This document shows positions 38,701 through 48,710 of a stretch of DNA of 64,000 nt, piece after piece. The position numbers and the translations under genes are program-made. Origin of the DNA: Terriglobia bacterium. Lineage in GTDB: Bacteria; Acidobacteriota; Terriglobia; Terriglobales; Acidobacteriaceae. The DNA lies in NCBI GenBank assembly GCA_020073015.1, contig JAIQFZ010000005.1:1-64000 (forward strand). Direction: 5' to 3'. A model generated the notes under the pieces. That model worked only from the letters and a program-made list of their open reading frames with translations. It did no database searches and was not told the origin of the DNA. How positions within the stretch are numbered: the first letter of the stretch is position 1; each line of letters starts with the position of its first letter.

Positions 38701-39688
38701 CGCCGGCATTTATGACATTCTCTACCGCCAGTTGTTCGACCGACATCGCGACCTGAGTCTTCCAACCTCATTTCTGATCAACGACAAGGGAGAGATCGTC
38801 AAGGTTTATCAGGGTCCGGTCAGCGCCGAGCACGTGGAGCAGGACTTCCGCCACATTCCTCAAGACGCCGCCGAGCGACTGGCGCGTGCGCTTCCCTTCC
38901 CCGGCGTCACTGACACGGTCGAGTTTGGGCGCAACTATCTTTCTTATGGCTCGGTATTTTTTCAGCGTGGGTATCTGGATCAGGCCGAGGCTTCGTTTCG
39001 CATTGCGCTGCGCGATGATCCGTCGAGCGCGGAGGCGTTGTACGGCATCGGAAGCGTTTGTCTGAACCAGCAGCGGAACGCTGAAGCGCGCGAGATTTTT
39101 GCACGCGCTGTCAAACTCTCTGCGACTTATCCTGACACGCTACCCAACGCCTGGAATAACCTTGGCATTCTTTCCACGCGCGAAGGCCACATGGATGAGG
39201 CCGTCGAGTATTTTCAAAAGGCCCTGCAGTTGAGCCCCGACCACCTGATTGCCCTCGACAATCTTGGCATGGCTCACCGTCAGCTTAAGCACTGGGAAGA
39301 GGCGCGGGCGGCGTTTGAGCGCGCGCTGAAAATTAACCCCGCCGACCCGGAGGCCAACTACGGCCTCGGGATGGTCTATGCGCAAACGGACGACACGGCG
39401 CACGCTTCAGAGTATCTCCACAATGCCCTGCGAGCGCGGCCCGGGTATCCCGAGGCCCTCAACAATCTCGGCATCCTTTACTTAAGAACGCAGCGGCGGG
39501 ATGAAGCCGTGGCGAGTTTCGAAGAGTCCATTCGCGTCGCGCCCGACTTTGATCAGTCGTATCTCAACCTCGCCCGCGTGCATGTCATCGAGGGCAATCC
39601 GGAAAAAGCCCGGGCGGTGCTGCTGGAACTTCTCAAACATCATCCCGATCACGCGCAGGCGAAGACAATGCTCGAGCAATTGCCGTAG
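35789..39688 (+). CDS. Tat-exported multidomain protein: FG-GAP/VCBS repeats with ASPIC/UnbV (CRTAC1-like), thioredoxin-like redoxin domain, TPR repeats
   Basis: RSRRDFLIRCCQGASAAL; repeated DIDGDGFDDLYICQ motifs; SLRGKPALLNFWTTQSAQC; C-terminal TPRs. Confidence 0.82.
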   Translation: MPVSVDVEGGESGSINRSRRDFLIRCCQGASAALVPAKLRGLAFPFASNLDSPNALGPPGSFHLHPRYRTPRPLDALLLKTKAGLDDFITEKYADDVAAILATWSASLQQSPHDVQAIAKVLAPTFSGTSLHPAESRQVRPGPPIEVRQNVYARDTSLARNEFLQHLRSSLDGLSKILTAEFQVTSINAPPVSSSQAQLPAQLQTRVRYELVGTGPNVYREQRVGYWDLAWEMSSAGGFLLRSWQALGETQSRSTSPVYVDVTSGALAANASYSSQLLRGTDYWRTVLDGACGIDIYGHNGVSVGDIDGDGFDDLYICQPGGLPNRLYRNRGDGTLEDVTESSGVGVLDNTASALFVDVDNDGRQDLIVVRASGPLLFLNEGGGKFRQKNDAFQFATPPQGTFTGAAVADYDRDSWLDIYFCLYVYYQGTDQYKYPSPYYDANNGPPNFLMRNQRDGTFRDVTQETRLDKNNTRYSFCCGWSDFNGDGWPDLYVVNDFGRKNLYRNNGDGTFTDIAAQARVEDIGAGMSVCCFDYDNDGAQDLYVANMWTAAGERVAMQDVFKKDAPKEVRRLYYKHAMGNFLFRNSGIHSAGFQDATSSSGVGMGRWAWSSDAWDFDHDGFSDLYIANGMVSGPSREDLNSFFWRQVVAYSPEEAKPSHAYEQGWGAINELIRADGTWSGYERNVFYANNRDGTFSDISGAIGLDFPEDGRSFALADFDHDGRQEVFLKNRNGPQLRILKNVMEELPPSIAFRLRGTKSNRDAIGATVTVETEIGRQTRMVQAGSGFLSQHSKEVFFGLGQAKGSVRASIRWPSGTVQEFRDLPMNRRVWVTEGSEEVRIEAFRSQTSQSRRDQIARTKPQDTEPLPTAAETWLLAPVDAPDFSLPDLAGQVHTLSSLRGKPALLNFWTTQSAQCLEDLSNFNRLHARWAAQGLQLVTINVDDALDANGLRALARDRQLSFRILRGSDDVAGIYDILYRQLFDRHRDLSLPTSFLINDKGEIVKVYQGPVSAEHVEQDFRHIPQDAAERLARALPFPGVTDTVEFGRNYLSYGSVFFQRGYLDQAEASFRIALRDDPSSAEALYGIGSVCLNQQRNAEAREIFARAVKLSATYPDTLPNAWNNLGILSTREGHMDEAVEYFQKALQLSPDHLIALDNLGMAHRQLKHWEEARAAFERALKINPADPEANYGLGMVYAQTDDTAHASEYLHNALRARPGYPEALNNLGILYLRTQRRDEAVASFEESIRVAPDFDQSYLNLARVHVIEGNPEKARAVLLELLKHHPDHAQAKTMLEQLP

Positions 39689-39707
39689 CAGGCAGCATAA
39701 GGACCTC

Positions 39708-40787
39708 TTACTTTTTCGGCGTAGGCCCTATCAGCAACTCCACTAACATCGTGTAGAACTTCTCCGTGTCCAGGTCGACTTGAATCTCGACCGGCTGGAC
39801 GTCGCGCTTCGGCTTGTCGCGATCGCTCCAAGTCAACGTGTCTCCGTAGCCGGCTCCGCGGTCAAGATTCACATCCATATAGCGCGTCTCTTTCTTGGTG
39901 ATCAGGCTGGGATCAAGCCAAGCCGCCGACGTCAGTTCGTCCCAGAGATAGTTGTATTCGCCGCGCAGCCGTGCATACTTGCCGATGTACCGCGCTACGG
40001 GGGAGTCCGCCGCCTTGATGCGGTTGATCAGTTCGTTGGTCATCCTCGTCTTCACTGAAATATCCACCGTGGTGCAGACCATTTTCTTCCATGGCGCGCG
40101 CAGCACGATGTGCGCCGCCTCCGGATCGAACCAGAGATTGAATTCGTGGCGCGGAGCGTTGGCGAACTCCGGGTCGTCGGTGCGGGGATTCAGGCTGGCC
40201 CCCATGAACACCAGTTCCTTGGCCAGCGCGGCAAACTCCGGATCGATGGAAATGGCCACGGCCAGATTCGTCATCGGCCCACCCTCGTAGATCGTCACCT
40301 GGTGCGGATATTTGTGCACCATGCGCACCAGAAAATGCGCGGCATCTTCCTCGGACGGCTTGGTCGTCGGCTTTCCCTCCGGCATCTCACCCAGTTGGTC
40401 GGGAGCGTGATAAGAACGAGGAGTCCACGCCCCCAGCCATGCCACCGAGCCAAAGCGTTGCTCCCACTGCTCGGTTCCCTGCTTCGTTCTCACCAAGGGA
40501 TACTCGGCACCCGGCACCACGGGGATGTCGGTGCGCCCAACAAGTTCGAGCATTCGCAGCGTGTGGGCAACTTCTTCCGTAAGCCACTGATCGCCGGTCA
40601 CCACGGTGATGCCCAGGACTTCCGTTTGCGGCGATTGAATCAGCAAGAGGATCGCCTGCTGGTCTGTTCCAGCTGGACCAGCCGCGTCCTGATCGATGAT
40701 GATCTTGTGTTTGTCCTGGCACCAGGAAGTGAGGGTTGTCGTCAGCAAGATTGCTGCAATCCATAACCGGGCTCGGCCCAATTGCAT
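39708..40787 (-). CDS. Exported nucleoside hydrolase, variant motif (NH2)
   Basis: Signal peptide; IIDQDAAGPAGTDQQAILLLIQSPQ, HEFNLWFDPEAAHIVLRAPWKK, NYLWDELTSAAWLDPS. Confidence 0.84.
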   Translation of the reverse strand: MQLGRARLWIAAILLTTTLTSWCQDKHKIIIDQDAAGPAGTDQQAILLLIQSPQTEVLGITVVTGDQWLTEEVAHTLRMLELVGRTDIPVVPGAEYPLVRTKQGTEQWEQRFGSVAWLGAWTPRSYHAPDQLGEMPEGKPTTKPSEEDAAHFLVRMVHKYPHQVTIYEGGPMTNLAVAISIDPEFAALAKELVFMGASLNPRTDDPEFANAPRHEFNLWFDPEAAHIVLRAPWKKMVCTTVDISVKTRMTNELINRIKAADSPVARYIGKYARLRGEYNYLWDELTSAAWLDPSLITKKETRYMDVNLDRGAGYGDTLTWSDRDKPKRDVQPVEIQVDLDTEKFYTMLVELLIGPTPKK

Positions 40788-40828
40788 TTCTTCACCTCTT
40801 GAACATTCTCTCAGTCTCGAGCTTCAGC

Positions 40829-42013
40829 CTACCGCTTCCCCGACAAGCGCCCGATGAGCAGATCAAAGAACTTCGGCGAATCCACGTCCACCGCGACCTT
40901 GGTATTCGGCACATACTTGCGGCGCAACACCGGAGACCACCGCGTAGTCGCCAGGGTCGGAGCCGATCCCCGAACCAGCACATTCATGGCCGCCGCATCC
41001 TTCTCCATTCCCGGCCGGCGCCGCAGATCACCTGCAATGGGGCTGTAGCCCAACGTGGCGCCTGCAGTCAGTTCGCCGGTCGTCTCCACATCGACGTAGT
41101 AGTCCTGCAACGTGAGAATCGACGGGTCCAGAAATCCTGCGACGGCCAGAGAGTCATGCATGTTCGGCCCCACCAGATAACCGCCCTCACGATTGTGGTT
41201 GATGGCGTTTCGGCCGATTTTCGCGGCTGCCTGACTCACGGGATTCTGTGCGGCTTCGAGCACCCGCACATGTTCGTCCGTCAAAGAAGTCTTGCGCGTA
41301 ACATCGAGACCGACCATGGTAATCGGGATGCCCGATTGGAAAACAATCCGCGCGGCTTCCGGATCCACATAAACATTAAACTCAGCGGCGGGGGTGATGT
41401 TGCCGCCGGACAGCGATCCGCCCATCATGACCAAGCCACGTACCATGCCCACAAGTTCCGCATCCGAGTTCAGCGCGGTCGCGATGTTCGTCAGCGGGCC
41501 GATCGTGATCAGCGTCACCTCGCCGGGATACTTTCGGACAATCTGCCGGATAAGTTCCGGAGCGGGAGTCGCAACCGGTTTCGTCGTGGGCTCGGGAAAG
41601 ACGGCTCCTCCCAGTCCATTTTCGCCGTGCGCATAGGCGGCCGTCACCAGACGGCGCATCAGGGGGGCCTTCGCGCCCGCGGCAACCGGAATGTCCGTGC
41701 GTCCGGCGATCTCCACCATGCGCAGGGCATTGGGAAGCGTCAGTTCCAGCGGAACGTTGCCCGCCACTGGCGTGATGGCCTCGATCTTCAACTCCGGCGA
41801 CCGCATCGCCAAGAGTAACGCCAGCGCGTCGTCCACACCCGGGTCGGTGTCAATGATGACGCGGAAGGGAGCGGTCCCGCGATTTGCCGGCTGCTCGGCA
41901 AATGTCGTCGCAGCAGCTGCGTCGGGCACCAACCCGCTGACTATCACGGCCGCCGCCGAGGACGTCACGAAAGCACGTCGCGTCATTTCAGTTTTCAATC
42001 TCGTCGATTCCAT
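40829..42013 (-). CDS. Tat-exported canonical nucleoside hydrolase (NH3)
   Basis: MTRRAFVTSSAAAVIV; IIDTDPGVDDALALLLA, MGGSLSGGNITPAAEFNVYVDPEAA, MHDSLAVA. Confidence 0.92.
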   Translation of the reverse strand: MESTRLKTEMTRRAFVTSSAAAVIVSGLVPDAAAATTFAEQPANRGTAPFRVIIDTDPGVDDALALLLAMRSPELKIEAITPVAGNVPLELTLPNALRMVEIAGRTDIPVAAGAKAPLMRRLVTAAYAHGENGLGGAVFPEPTTKPVATPAPELIRQIVRKYPGEVTLITIGPLTNIATALNSDAELVGMVRGLVMMGGSLSGGNITPAAEFNVYVDPEAARIVFQSGIPITMVGLDVTRKTSLTDEHVRVLEAAQNPVSQAAAKIGRNAINHNREGGYLVGPNMHDSLAVAGFLDPSILTLQDYYVDVETTGELTAGATLGYSPIAGDLRRRPGMEKDAAAMNVLVRGSAPTLATTRWSPVLRRKYVPNTKVAVDVDSPKFFDLLIGRLSGKR

Positions 42014-42178
42014 CTCGGCTTCTCCTTTAACTATGATTGCGCCCGCTAATTCATTCGCGAAAGCGTGCTATTGTAATTCCTTCCACGAGAGCTCTACCAC
42101 GCATTGTTCACCAGACCATTGCCAATCACGCCTACAGAACGGCACGCACGAACCAAGGCACCGCGGGCTCGGTCGCGC

Positions 42179-43774
42179 ATGCCCGCGTTCATGCATGCTG
42201 CTACCTGCATACTAGCGCTTTGCGCACTCCTCGCACCTCGAAGTCAGTCCCAGACTCTCAGCAAGTCGAGCGGAGCCACTCTTCAAGGGATGGTGCGCGA
42301 CTCGCTTCACCAGCCGGTGGCGGGCGCCGAAGTTCATCTTCAGCGCGAGAATGACACGCAGACCCTGGACGCGATCACCGATTCAAAAGGCGCGTTCAAG
42401 TTTTCTGCCATCCAGGAAGGCACCTACAGCCTTCGCGCGTCGATGATGGGGAAAGGCAAAGCAGCCGTCACTCCCGTGATCCTCGGACAGAACGAGACGA
42501 AGACTCTTGACCTGACACTCTCCACCGAAGAGCTGACCTTCTTCGATGAACCCACATTCTCCGTGGCCGGCGTGACCGACACGACCAATCTTGGCGGACA
42601 CGGTTCGGACACAGTTGTAAGAACGAAAGACGCGCTTGCCAAAGCAACGGTCTCACTCGGCGCGCCTTCTGGCGACAGCTCACTACCGTCGGCACACAGC
42701 GCTGACCGTGAAGGCACCTTGCGCGCAATCGTGGCTCGTGAGCCTGAGAGTTTCGAAGCGAATCACAAGCTCGGCACGCTACTCGTCGACGAAGGGAAGG
42801 CGCGCGAAGCCCTTCCCTACCTCGAACAGGCCTCTCGACTTCAACCTGGTGACTACGACAACGCCTACGAACTCGCGCTCGCCTGCGCGAATTCCGGCCA
42901 TTACGAGCAGGCACGCGCTCACGCCCGCGCGCTACTCGCGAAGCAGGAGAAAGCCGACCTGCATCACCTGCTGGGAGATGTTGCGGAAAAGACGGGCGAT
43001 CCTCTGGAAGCTGTGCGCGAGTACCAGCGAGCAGCGCAGCTCGACGCGAGCGAAGCGAACCTATTCGACTGGGGAGCGGAGCTCCTGATGCATCATGCTC
43101 CGGAGCCGGCCGCCGAGGTTTTCGCGAACGCTCACCGCGCATTTCCTCATTCGATCCGAATCCTGCTTGGTTTGGGCGTTGCCTGGTTTATTCATGGTTC
43201 GTACGACCAGGCAATTCAATATCTGGGCCAAGCGTCGGACCTGAATCCTGACGATCCGAACCCTTATTTATTTCTCGGGAAAATCCAGGGCGTCGAGGCC
43301 AATGAGCCAATGGCCATCGCAGAAAGGGTGGCGCGATTCGCCAGACTCCAACCTCTGAACGCGTTCGCGAACTACTACTATGCAGTCAGTCTCTGGAAGC
43401 AGCGGAAGGGGCCGGAAGATACTCAAACTGCAGCTCGGATCGAGTCGCTGCTAGAGAAGGCCGTCGCGCTAGATCCGAAGCTCGGGGAAGCCCATTTGCA
43501 ATTGGGCATCCTCTATTCGGAGCGGAAAGATTCTCCGAAGGCTATCGAGGCCTATCAACACGCCGTCGCGGTCAACCCGCACATGGAACAGGCGCACTAT
43601 CGCCTGGCGCAAACCTATCGCCTGATCGGGCAGAATGATAAGGCTCAGAATGAACTACAGCTCTACGAACGGATCTCTAAGGAAAAAGCTGCGCAGATTG
43701 AACGCGAGCGGAGTGAAATCAAGCAATTCGTGTATACGCTTCGAGGCCAAACGTCGACTTCTCGGCCGCAGTAG
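42179..43774 (+). CDS. Exported TPR protein with N-terminal carboxypeptidase-regulatory-like domain
   Basis: GATLQGMVRDSLHQPVAGAEVHLQREND; TPR repeats to the C-terminus. Confidence 0.8.
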   Translation: MPAFMHAATCILALCALLAPRSQSQTLSKSSGATLQGMVRDSLHQPVAGAEVHLQRENDTQTLDAITDSKGAFKFSAIQEGTYSLRASMMGKGKAAVTPVILGQNETKTLDLTLSTEELTFFDEPTFSVAGVTDTTNLGGHGSDTVVRTKDALAKATVSLGAPSGDSSLPSAHSADREGTLRAIVAREPESFEANHKLGTLLVDEGKAREALPYLEQASRLQPGDYDNAYELALACANSGHYEQARAHARALLAKQEKADLHHLLGDVAEKTGDPLEAVREYQRAAQLDASEANLFDWGAELLMHHAPEPAAEVFANAHRAFPHSIRILLGLGVAWFIHGSYDQAIQYLGQASDLNPDDPNPYLFLGKIQGVEANEPMAIAERVARFARLQPLNAFANYYYAVSLWKQRKGPEDTQTAARIESLLEKAVALDPKLGEAHLQLGILYSERKDSPKAIEAYQHAVAVNPHMEQAHYRLAQTYRLIGQNDKAQNELQLYERISKEKAAQIERERSEIKQFVYTLRGQTSTSRPQ

Positions 43775-43788
43775 ATTTTTTCCGTCGC

Positions 43789-44877
43789 TCAGTGAACAGG
43801 CGGGGTGGGCGCAGTCATCAGGCTCACGAACATTCGATAAAACTTTTCTTTGTCCAAATCGACCTGAATCTCAACCAGCTGCACAACTTGTGCAGGCTTG
43901 TCATTGTCTGACCACGTCAACGTGTTCCCGTAGCCTGCACCTCGATCCAGGTCCACGCTCAGGTAGCGCCTCTCGCGCTTCGTGATCAGACTGGGGTCGA
44001 TCCAGGCGGCGGCTGCGAGTTCGTCCCACAAGATGTCTGCCCCCGGAGCGGACTGATAGAAGCGGGCAACATAATGCGCCAGCGCGGTTCCACCTGTGTC
44101 GATCTGCTTGATCATTTCGGAAGTCAAGCGAGTTTTGACCGATATGTCCGTGGGAGTACAGACAATTTTCTTCCAGGGTGCGCGCAACACCACGTGCGCG
44201 GCTTCGGGATCGAACCAGAAATTGAATTCGTGGCGGGGATTGTTGACGAACTCCGCATTATCCGTCTGCGGACCCAGACTTCCGCCCATGAAGACCAATT
44301 CCTTTGCCAGTTCGGCGAAGTGAGGGTCGATCGTGAGGGCGAGTGCGAGATTGGTCATCGGTCCGCCTTCGTAGATCGTGACCTCGTGCGGATATTGGTG
44401 CACCATCCGAATCAGGAAATGGGCCGCGTCTTCATCGAGCGGCTTCGTGGTTGGCTTCCCTTCGGGCAGCGGCGGCACCACGAAAGGCTCGTGCCACCAG
44501 CGGTCGTCCCAGGCCCCGGCATAGGCTACTTTGCCGTAGCGGTCCTGCCACCGCTGGGCTTCCTCGCGGGTGCGGACTAAAGGAAAGGCTGCGCCGGGTA
44601 CTACCGGAATGTCGGTGCGGCCGATGATCTCGAGCAGGCGGAGGGTGTGGGCTACTTCTTCGTCGCGCCACTGATCCCCGCTGACAACCGTGATGCCGAG
44701 GACTTCGATCTGCGGTGACTGGATCATCACCAGAAGCGTCTGCAGATTGCTGCCGCCGGGGCCGGAACAGTCCTGGTTGATGATCACCTTGCGACGGGGC
44801 TCGGCGGAGGCAAAACCGCTCGCCAGCAGGAGCGCGGAGAAGACAAGGGCGCTAAGTTTCACGAAGGGAGTCTTCAC
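43789..44877 (-). CDS. Exported nucleoside hydrolase, variant motif (NH4)
   Basis: Signal peptide after probable GTG start 44877; VIINQDCSGPGGSNLQTLLVMIQSPQ, HEFNFWFDPEAAHVVLRAPWKK, ILWDELAAAAWIDPS. Confidence 0.83.
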   Translation of the reverse strand: MKTPFVKLSALVFSALLLASGFASAEPRRKVIINQDCSGPGGSNLQTLLVMIQSPQIEVLGITVVSGDQWRDEEVAHTLRLLEIIGRTDIPVVPGAAFPLVRTREEAQRWQDRYGKVAYAGAWDDRWWHEPFVVPPLPEGKPTTKPLDEDAAHFLIRMVHQYPHEVTIYEGGPMTNLALALTIDPHFAELAKELVFMGGSLGPQTDNAEFVNNPRHEFNFWFDPEAAHVVLRAPWKKIVCTPTDISVKTRLTSEMIKQIDTGGTALAHYVARFYQSAPGADILWDELAAAAWIDPSLITKRERRYLSVDLDRGAGYGNTLTWSDNDKPAQVVQLVEIQVDLDKEKFYRMFVSLMTAPTPPVH

Positions 44878-45083
44878 GTTTCGAGCCTTAACTTGGATGC
44901 GGTCGGCAAGAAACTCAGGATCCCTCCACTTGTGCTCAGTGCTTCGCTCCTTCGTCCTTGGTCGGGATGACAAGCCGGTGAAGACTAACAGCCTACAGAA
45001 AGGTTGGGGGCAGACTGAGCGGCGGCTGGTGATCCAGCTTGCTCAATCTGCCCGAAGTCGAGGCACGAAAATTCAGTCCGTTC

Positions 45084-48000
45084 CTAGAAGGTCAGCTTTA
45101 GGGCGAACTGAATGACGCGCGGGTCTTTCACCGTTGTGTTAACCACGCCGAAACTCGACCCTGCGTTAAGGTCCTGCATATGGTGGCTGCCGGCACCTGC
45201 TAACCAGAACTGCGCGTGGTTCCAGGCATTGAAGAATTCAGCACGGAAGTCCAAATTCATGCCTTCGTAAGGTAATGGGAAATGCTTAATGAGTGAGAGA
45301 TCTGTGTTTACAAAACGAGGACCGTAGACTGGCGCTCGGTTTGAGTTCCCTAGCTCCCCGGGTGCCGCGTGCGTAAACGCGCATGGATTGAACCAATGCT
45401 CAAGCGTATGCACTTGGGCGGGCGCATCGCAGCCCGGGTTGGCGGCCACCGTCCCGCCTTTGTTCGGGTCACCCACCATATCAGGCCTGTTAAAGCTGTT
45501 TCCGTTCCACTGGAAATTGACTCCTGAGGCGTTGACGCCGTTGATCGCTAAGCTGTCGACCACAAACAGCGGGAACCCGGAAGTGACTCGCTCGATTACG
45601 TCCACTTCCCAGTTTCCCAAGATCGCATTGACAGGACCGCTCCAACTACTGCCGAACTGTTTGCCCTTCCCGAAAGGCAGATCATAGGTAACGCTGGCCG
45701 TGAACTGGTGATTGAGGTTGAGTTGAGACAGGCCCCAATCCAACTTCTGGTATCCGGGCAGAGGGAAGTACGTCGCCCCCGGCGAGCTGCCGAGACCGTC
45801 GGGCAAACCGGAGTCGAAGGTGCGGGAATACGTGTATCCCAGAAGAGCATAGAGGCCGTGGCGCGCGCTCTTGGTCTCGGCTTTGATTTGGAGAGAGTCG
45901 TAGTGGGCGCGACCGACGTCGTTGTTACTGTTAATCGTCAACGGGAAAAGGAATGTCGGGGCGCCCCACTTCGGACCGAATGCGGTTCCGCCGGGGCCGC
46001 AGCCCAGTGTGTAGCCAGCGACGTCACCGCAGGCGCCGGGGGATCCGACGTTCAGATTCACCTGGCCGGCTAGGATGTGCGAACTGCGAGAACCGGCATA
46101 ACCGGCGGTAACCACTATATTGCCCGGAATCTGGCGCTCGATGTTCAGATTGAACTGCTGCACCTTCCCCTTTTTGAAATTCAGGTTTTGGGCCTGGAGC
46201 GCTCCCGGGAACACTTGGGGGCTCAGAGGGGCGGTAATGGCGTTCAGGTTGGAATCGAGAAAGAGGAATTGGTTGCCGCAATTGAGAACTGTTGTCTGGG
46301 CCGAGTTGTTAAACGGACAAGGCCCAAAGAAGTTATCGGACTCGGCGAAGTAGGGTGGGTTTTCCCACAAGCCCTGCCCGCCCTGGTTCCACGACGAATC
46401 GTGGAAGATGGCATAGCCCGCACGCACCGCCGTCGTCGTGGACCCAAACGGCTTCCAAGCCAGTCCAATTCGCGGTTCGAAGGCAGTCTTATCCAGCTGA
46501 ATGCCGACACGTCCGTCGGACTTAACACAGATGGAGCAATCGGGCACGGACACGGACCCGGCGACATAGTACTTGCCGCTGACAAAGTCGAAATTCGCCT
46601 GGCGGTCATGCGCTTCGGTGACGGGCGTGGTCAGAGCCCACGCGACGCCAATGTTCAAGGTCAAATCCTTGGTCACGCGCCAGTCGTCCTCCACAAAGGG
46701 GCGGAACAGTTTCCAGCGACGACCCGTCGTGGCTCCGAAGAACGTCTGATCGTGGATTCCGCCGCCCAACTGGCCAAGCAGGAGATCAGCGGCGGCATCG
46801 CCCGTAAGTCCGAAGTTAATGTAGAAACCATCCTGAAAGGCATTGGTTTCAACATTCATCTGCTGGGCACGGAATCCCATACCAATCTTGATGTTGTGGT
46901 TACCGCGGATCATGTCGAACGAATCCGCGATCGAGAAAACGTTGGTCCCGCCCTGGAAGGGAGCAAACCCGCGGTCTCCGAGAGACCAGTAGTTGTTCAT
47001 CAGCGTGGAACTCATGCCGCAACTGATGCAGTCTTTGGTGGACTGATCTGTCACACCTGCCGGCGCATTCTGGCACTTGCTGTTCAGATTCGCTCCCAAG
47101 ATGCCGATATTGGCCGCCTGGCAGGTGCGATCGCCGATTGACAAGATGTGGTTGAAGATGCGGTTAAATCCCGCAGTGAATTGGTTGATATTGCGATCGT
47201 TGAAAATGTGGGTTTCAGAAACCGCGACGTTGCGCCCGTGGTTGCTGATGTTTTGGGTACTACCGAACGCATCTTGTTCCGCGAACCCCGGCGAACCACC
47301 GGGAACAAACACATTCGCCTGATCGTAGCTGAAACGAGCGAATGCGAGGTCCTTGCTCGAGAAATTGTGGTCCAAGCGGATGTCAAACTGGCCTTCGTTC
47401 AGTCTTCTGACAGGCACGTTAGAGTAATTGGTCAGCGCGGACGTGTTCACCACGTTGCTCTCTGGATAAAGCTTTATCATTGCCAAACCTGACGGATCGA
47501 CGGATGGATTGACGGCCGGATCGAACATGTTCGTGGGGATCTTGTTGCAATCCGTGCCGGGATCCTGGGAGCCGTCAGAATTCGCGCGAATCGGGACGCC
47601 TGCGTCGTCGCACTGAAAAGGCGAGAAAGTGTAAGGATTCACGATATCCGGGAACACAAATCCGTTGTATGAAGTTTGTCCTCGCGTACCACCTAACGGG
47701 TCCTGAGTGAAGTCCCCACCCATCATTGCTTGCGTTGGAATCAGACCGTTATGTGGTTCTCCGTGGCGCTTTCTGGTTCCCTGATAATCGACGAAGAAGA
47801 ACGTCTTGTTCTTCTGGAGAGCCCCACCCAGCGCACCTCCGAACTGATTCAGATTAAATTGCTCCTTCTTTACAGCAAAAAAGCTCTTCGCATCGAGCGA
47901 GGTATTGCGGAAGAACTCGAACAGCGACCCGTGGAACTTGTTGGCTCCCGACTTCGTCGTTATCAGCACGGTCGGACCCGAGCGCGTACCGTACTCGGCA

Positions 48001-48710
48001 GAGTAGTTGTAGGTCAGAACCTTGAATTCCTGAATGGCGTCGATCGAAGGCAAAATCGAGATCCCGCCCGCGGTCAGTTCGTTGTTGTCAACACCATCGA
48101 ATAGCCAATCTGTACTCTGGGCCCGTGAACCGCCCACCGAGAGCGAATATGTTCCTCGGGTCGACACTTCGCTGCTGGGACCATTGTTGAAAAAGCTGTT
48201 GGGGTTGGTTTCCTGGGTTACGCCCGGGATCAGCGTTGCCAACTGGACGAAGTCGCGACCGTTCAACGGGAGATCCGCTACCTGCTCGGATGTGATCACC
48301 TGACCGAGGGTTGGGTTTGTGGTCTCCACGGCGACCTCGGTCGCACTAACCTCCACCGTCTGGCTAACCGAGGCGGGGGCGAGGGTAAAGTTCACCTCGC
48401 GCTGTTCGTTGACCTGCAGCCGAATGTCTTTCTGCTCGGTGGTCTGGAAGCCCTGGGATTCCACTCGAATCGTGTAAATCGATACCGGCAGGAAGGGGGC
48501 GAGATAGTGACCGGATCCGTCGGTCTTGACTTCGCGAGTGACATTGGTGCCCTGCGAGGTGATCTTGACGGTCGCTCCGGAGATGACCGATCCCGTCTTG
48601 TCTTCCACGGTTCCCGAGAAACTCCCGTTGGCCTGGCTGTAGAGAAGTGGACAAATCGAGAGAACGATTGAGCAGACAACTACCGCGAACAACTTGCTTC
48701 TGGTCAGCAT
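45084..48710 (-). CDS. TonB-dependent receptor with N-terminal carboxypeptidase-regulatory-like domain (Oar-like)
   Basis: Signal peptide; GSFSGTVEDKTGSVISGATVKITS, VADLPLNGRDFVQLATLIPG plug, C-terminal VIQFALKLTF. Confidence 0.9.
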   Translation of the reverse strand: MLTRSKLFAVVVCSIVLSICPLLYSQANGSFSGTVEDKTGSVISGATVKITSQGTNVTREVKTDGSGHYLAPFLPVSIYTIRVESQGFQTTEQKDIRLQVNEQREVNFTLAPASVSQTVEVSATEVAVETTNPTLGQVITSEQVADLPLNGRDFVQLATLIPGVTQETNPNSFFNNGPSSEVSTRGTYSLSVGGSRAQSTDWLFDGVDNNELTAGGISILPSIDAIQEFKVLTYNYSAEYGTRSGPTVLITTKSGANKFHGSLFEFFRNTSLDAKSFFAVKKEQFNLNQFGGALGGALQKNKTFFFVDYQGTRKRHGEPHNGLIPTQAMMGGDFTQDPLGGTRGQTSYNGFVFPDIVNPYTFSPFQCDDAGVPIRANSDGSQDPGTDCNKIPTNMFDPAVNPSVDPSGLAMIKLYPESNVVNTSALTNYSNVPVRRLNEGQFDIRLDHNFSSKDLAFARFSYDQANVFVPGGSPGFAEQDAFGSTQNISNHGRNVAVSETHIFNDRNINQFTAGFNRIFNHILSIGDRTCQAANIGILGANLNSKCQNAPAGVTDQSTKDCISCGMSSTLMNNYWSLGDRGFAPFQGGTNVFSIADSFDMIRGNHNIKIGMGFRAQQMNVETNAFQDGFYINFGLTGDAAADLLLGQLGGGIHDQTFFGATTGRRWKLFRPFVEDDWRVTKDLTLNIGVAWALTTPVTEAHDRQANFDFVSGKYYVAGSVSVPDCSICVKSDGRVGIQLDKTAFEPRIGLAWKPFGSTTTAVRAGYAIFHDSSWNQGGQGLWENPPYFAESDNFFGPCPFNNSAQTTVLNCGNQFLFLDSNLNAITAPLSPQVFPGALQAQNLNFKKGKVQQFNLNIERQIPGNIVVTAGYAGSRSSHILAGQVNLNVGSPGACGDVAGYTLGCGPGGTAFGPKWGAPTFLFPLTINSNNDVGRAHYDSLQIKAETKSARHGLYALLGYTYSRTFDSGLPDGLGSSPGATYFPLPGYQKLDWGLSQLNLNHQFTASVTYDLPFGKGKQFGSSWSGPVNAILGNWEVDVIERVTSGFPLFVVDSLAINGVNASGVNFQWNGNSFNRPDMVGDPNKGGTVAANPGCDAPAQVHTLEHWFNPCAFTHAAPGELGNSNRAPVYGPRFVNTDLSLIKHFPLPYEGMNLDFRAEFFNAWNHAQFWLAGAGSHHMQDLNAGSSFGVVNTTVKDPRVIQFALKLTF

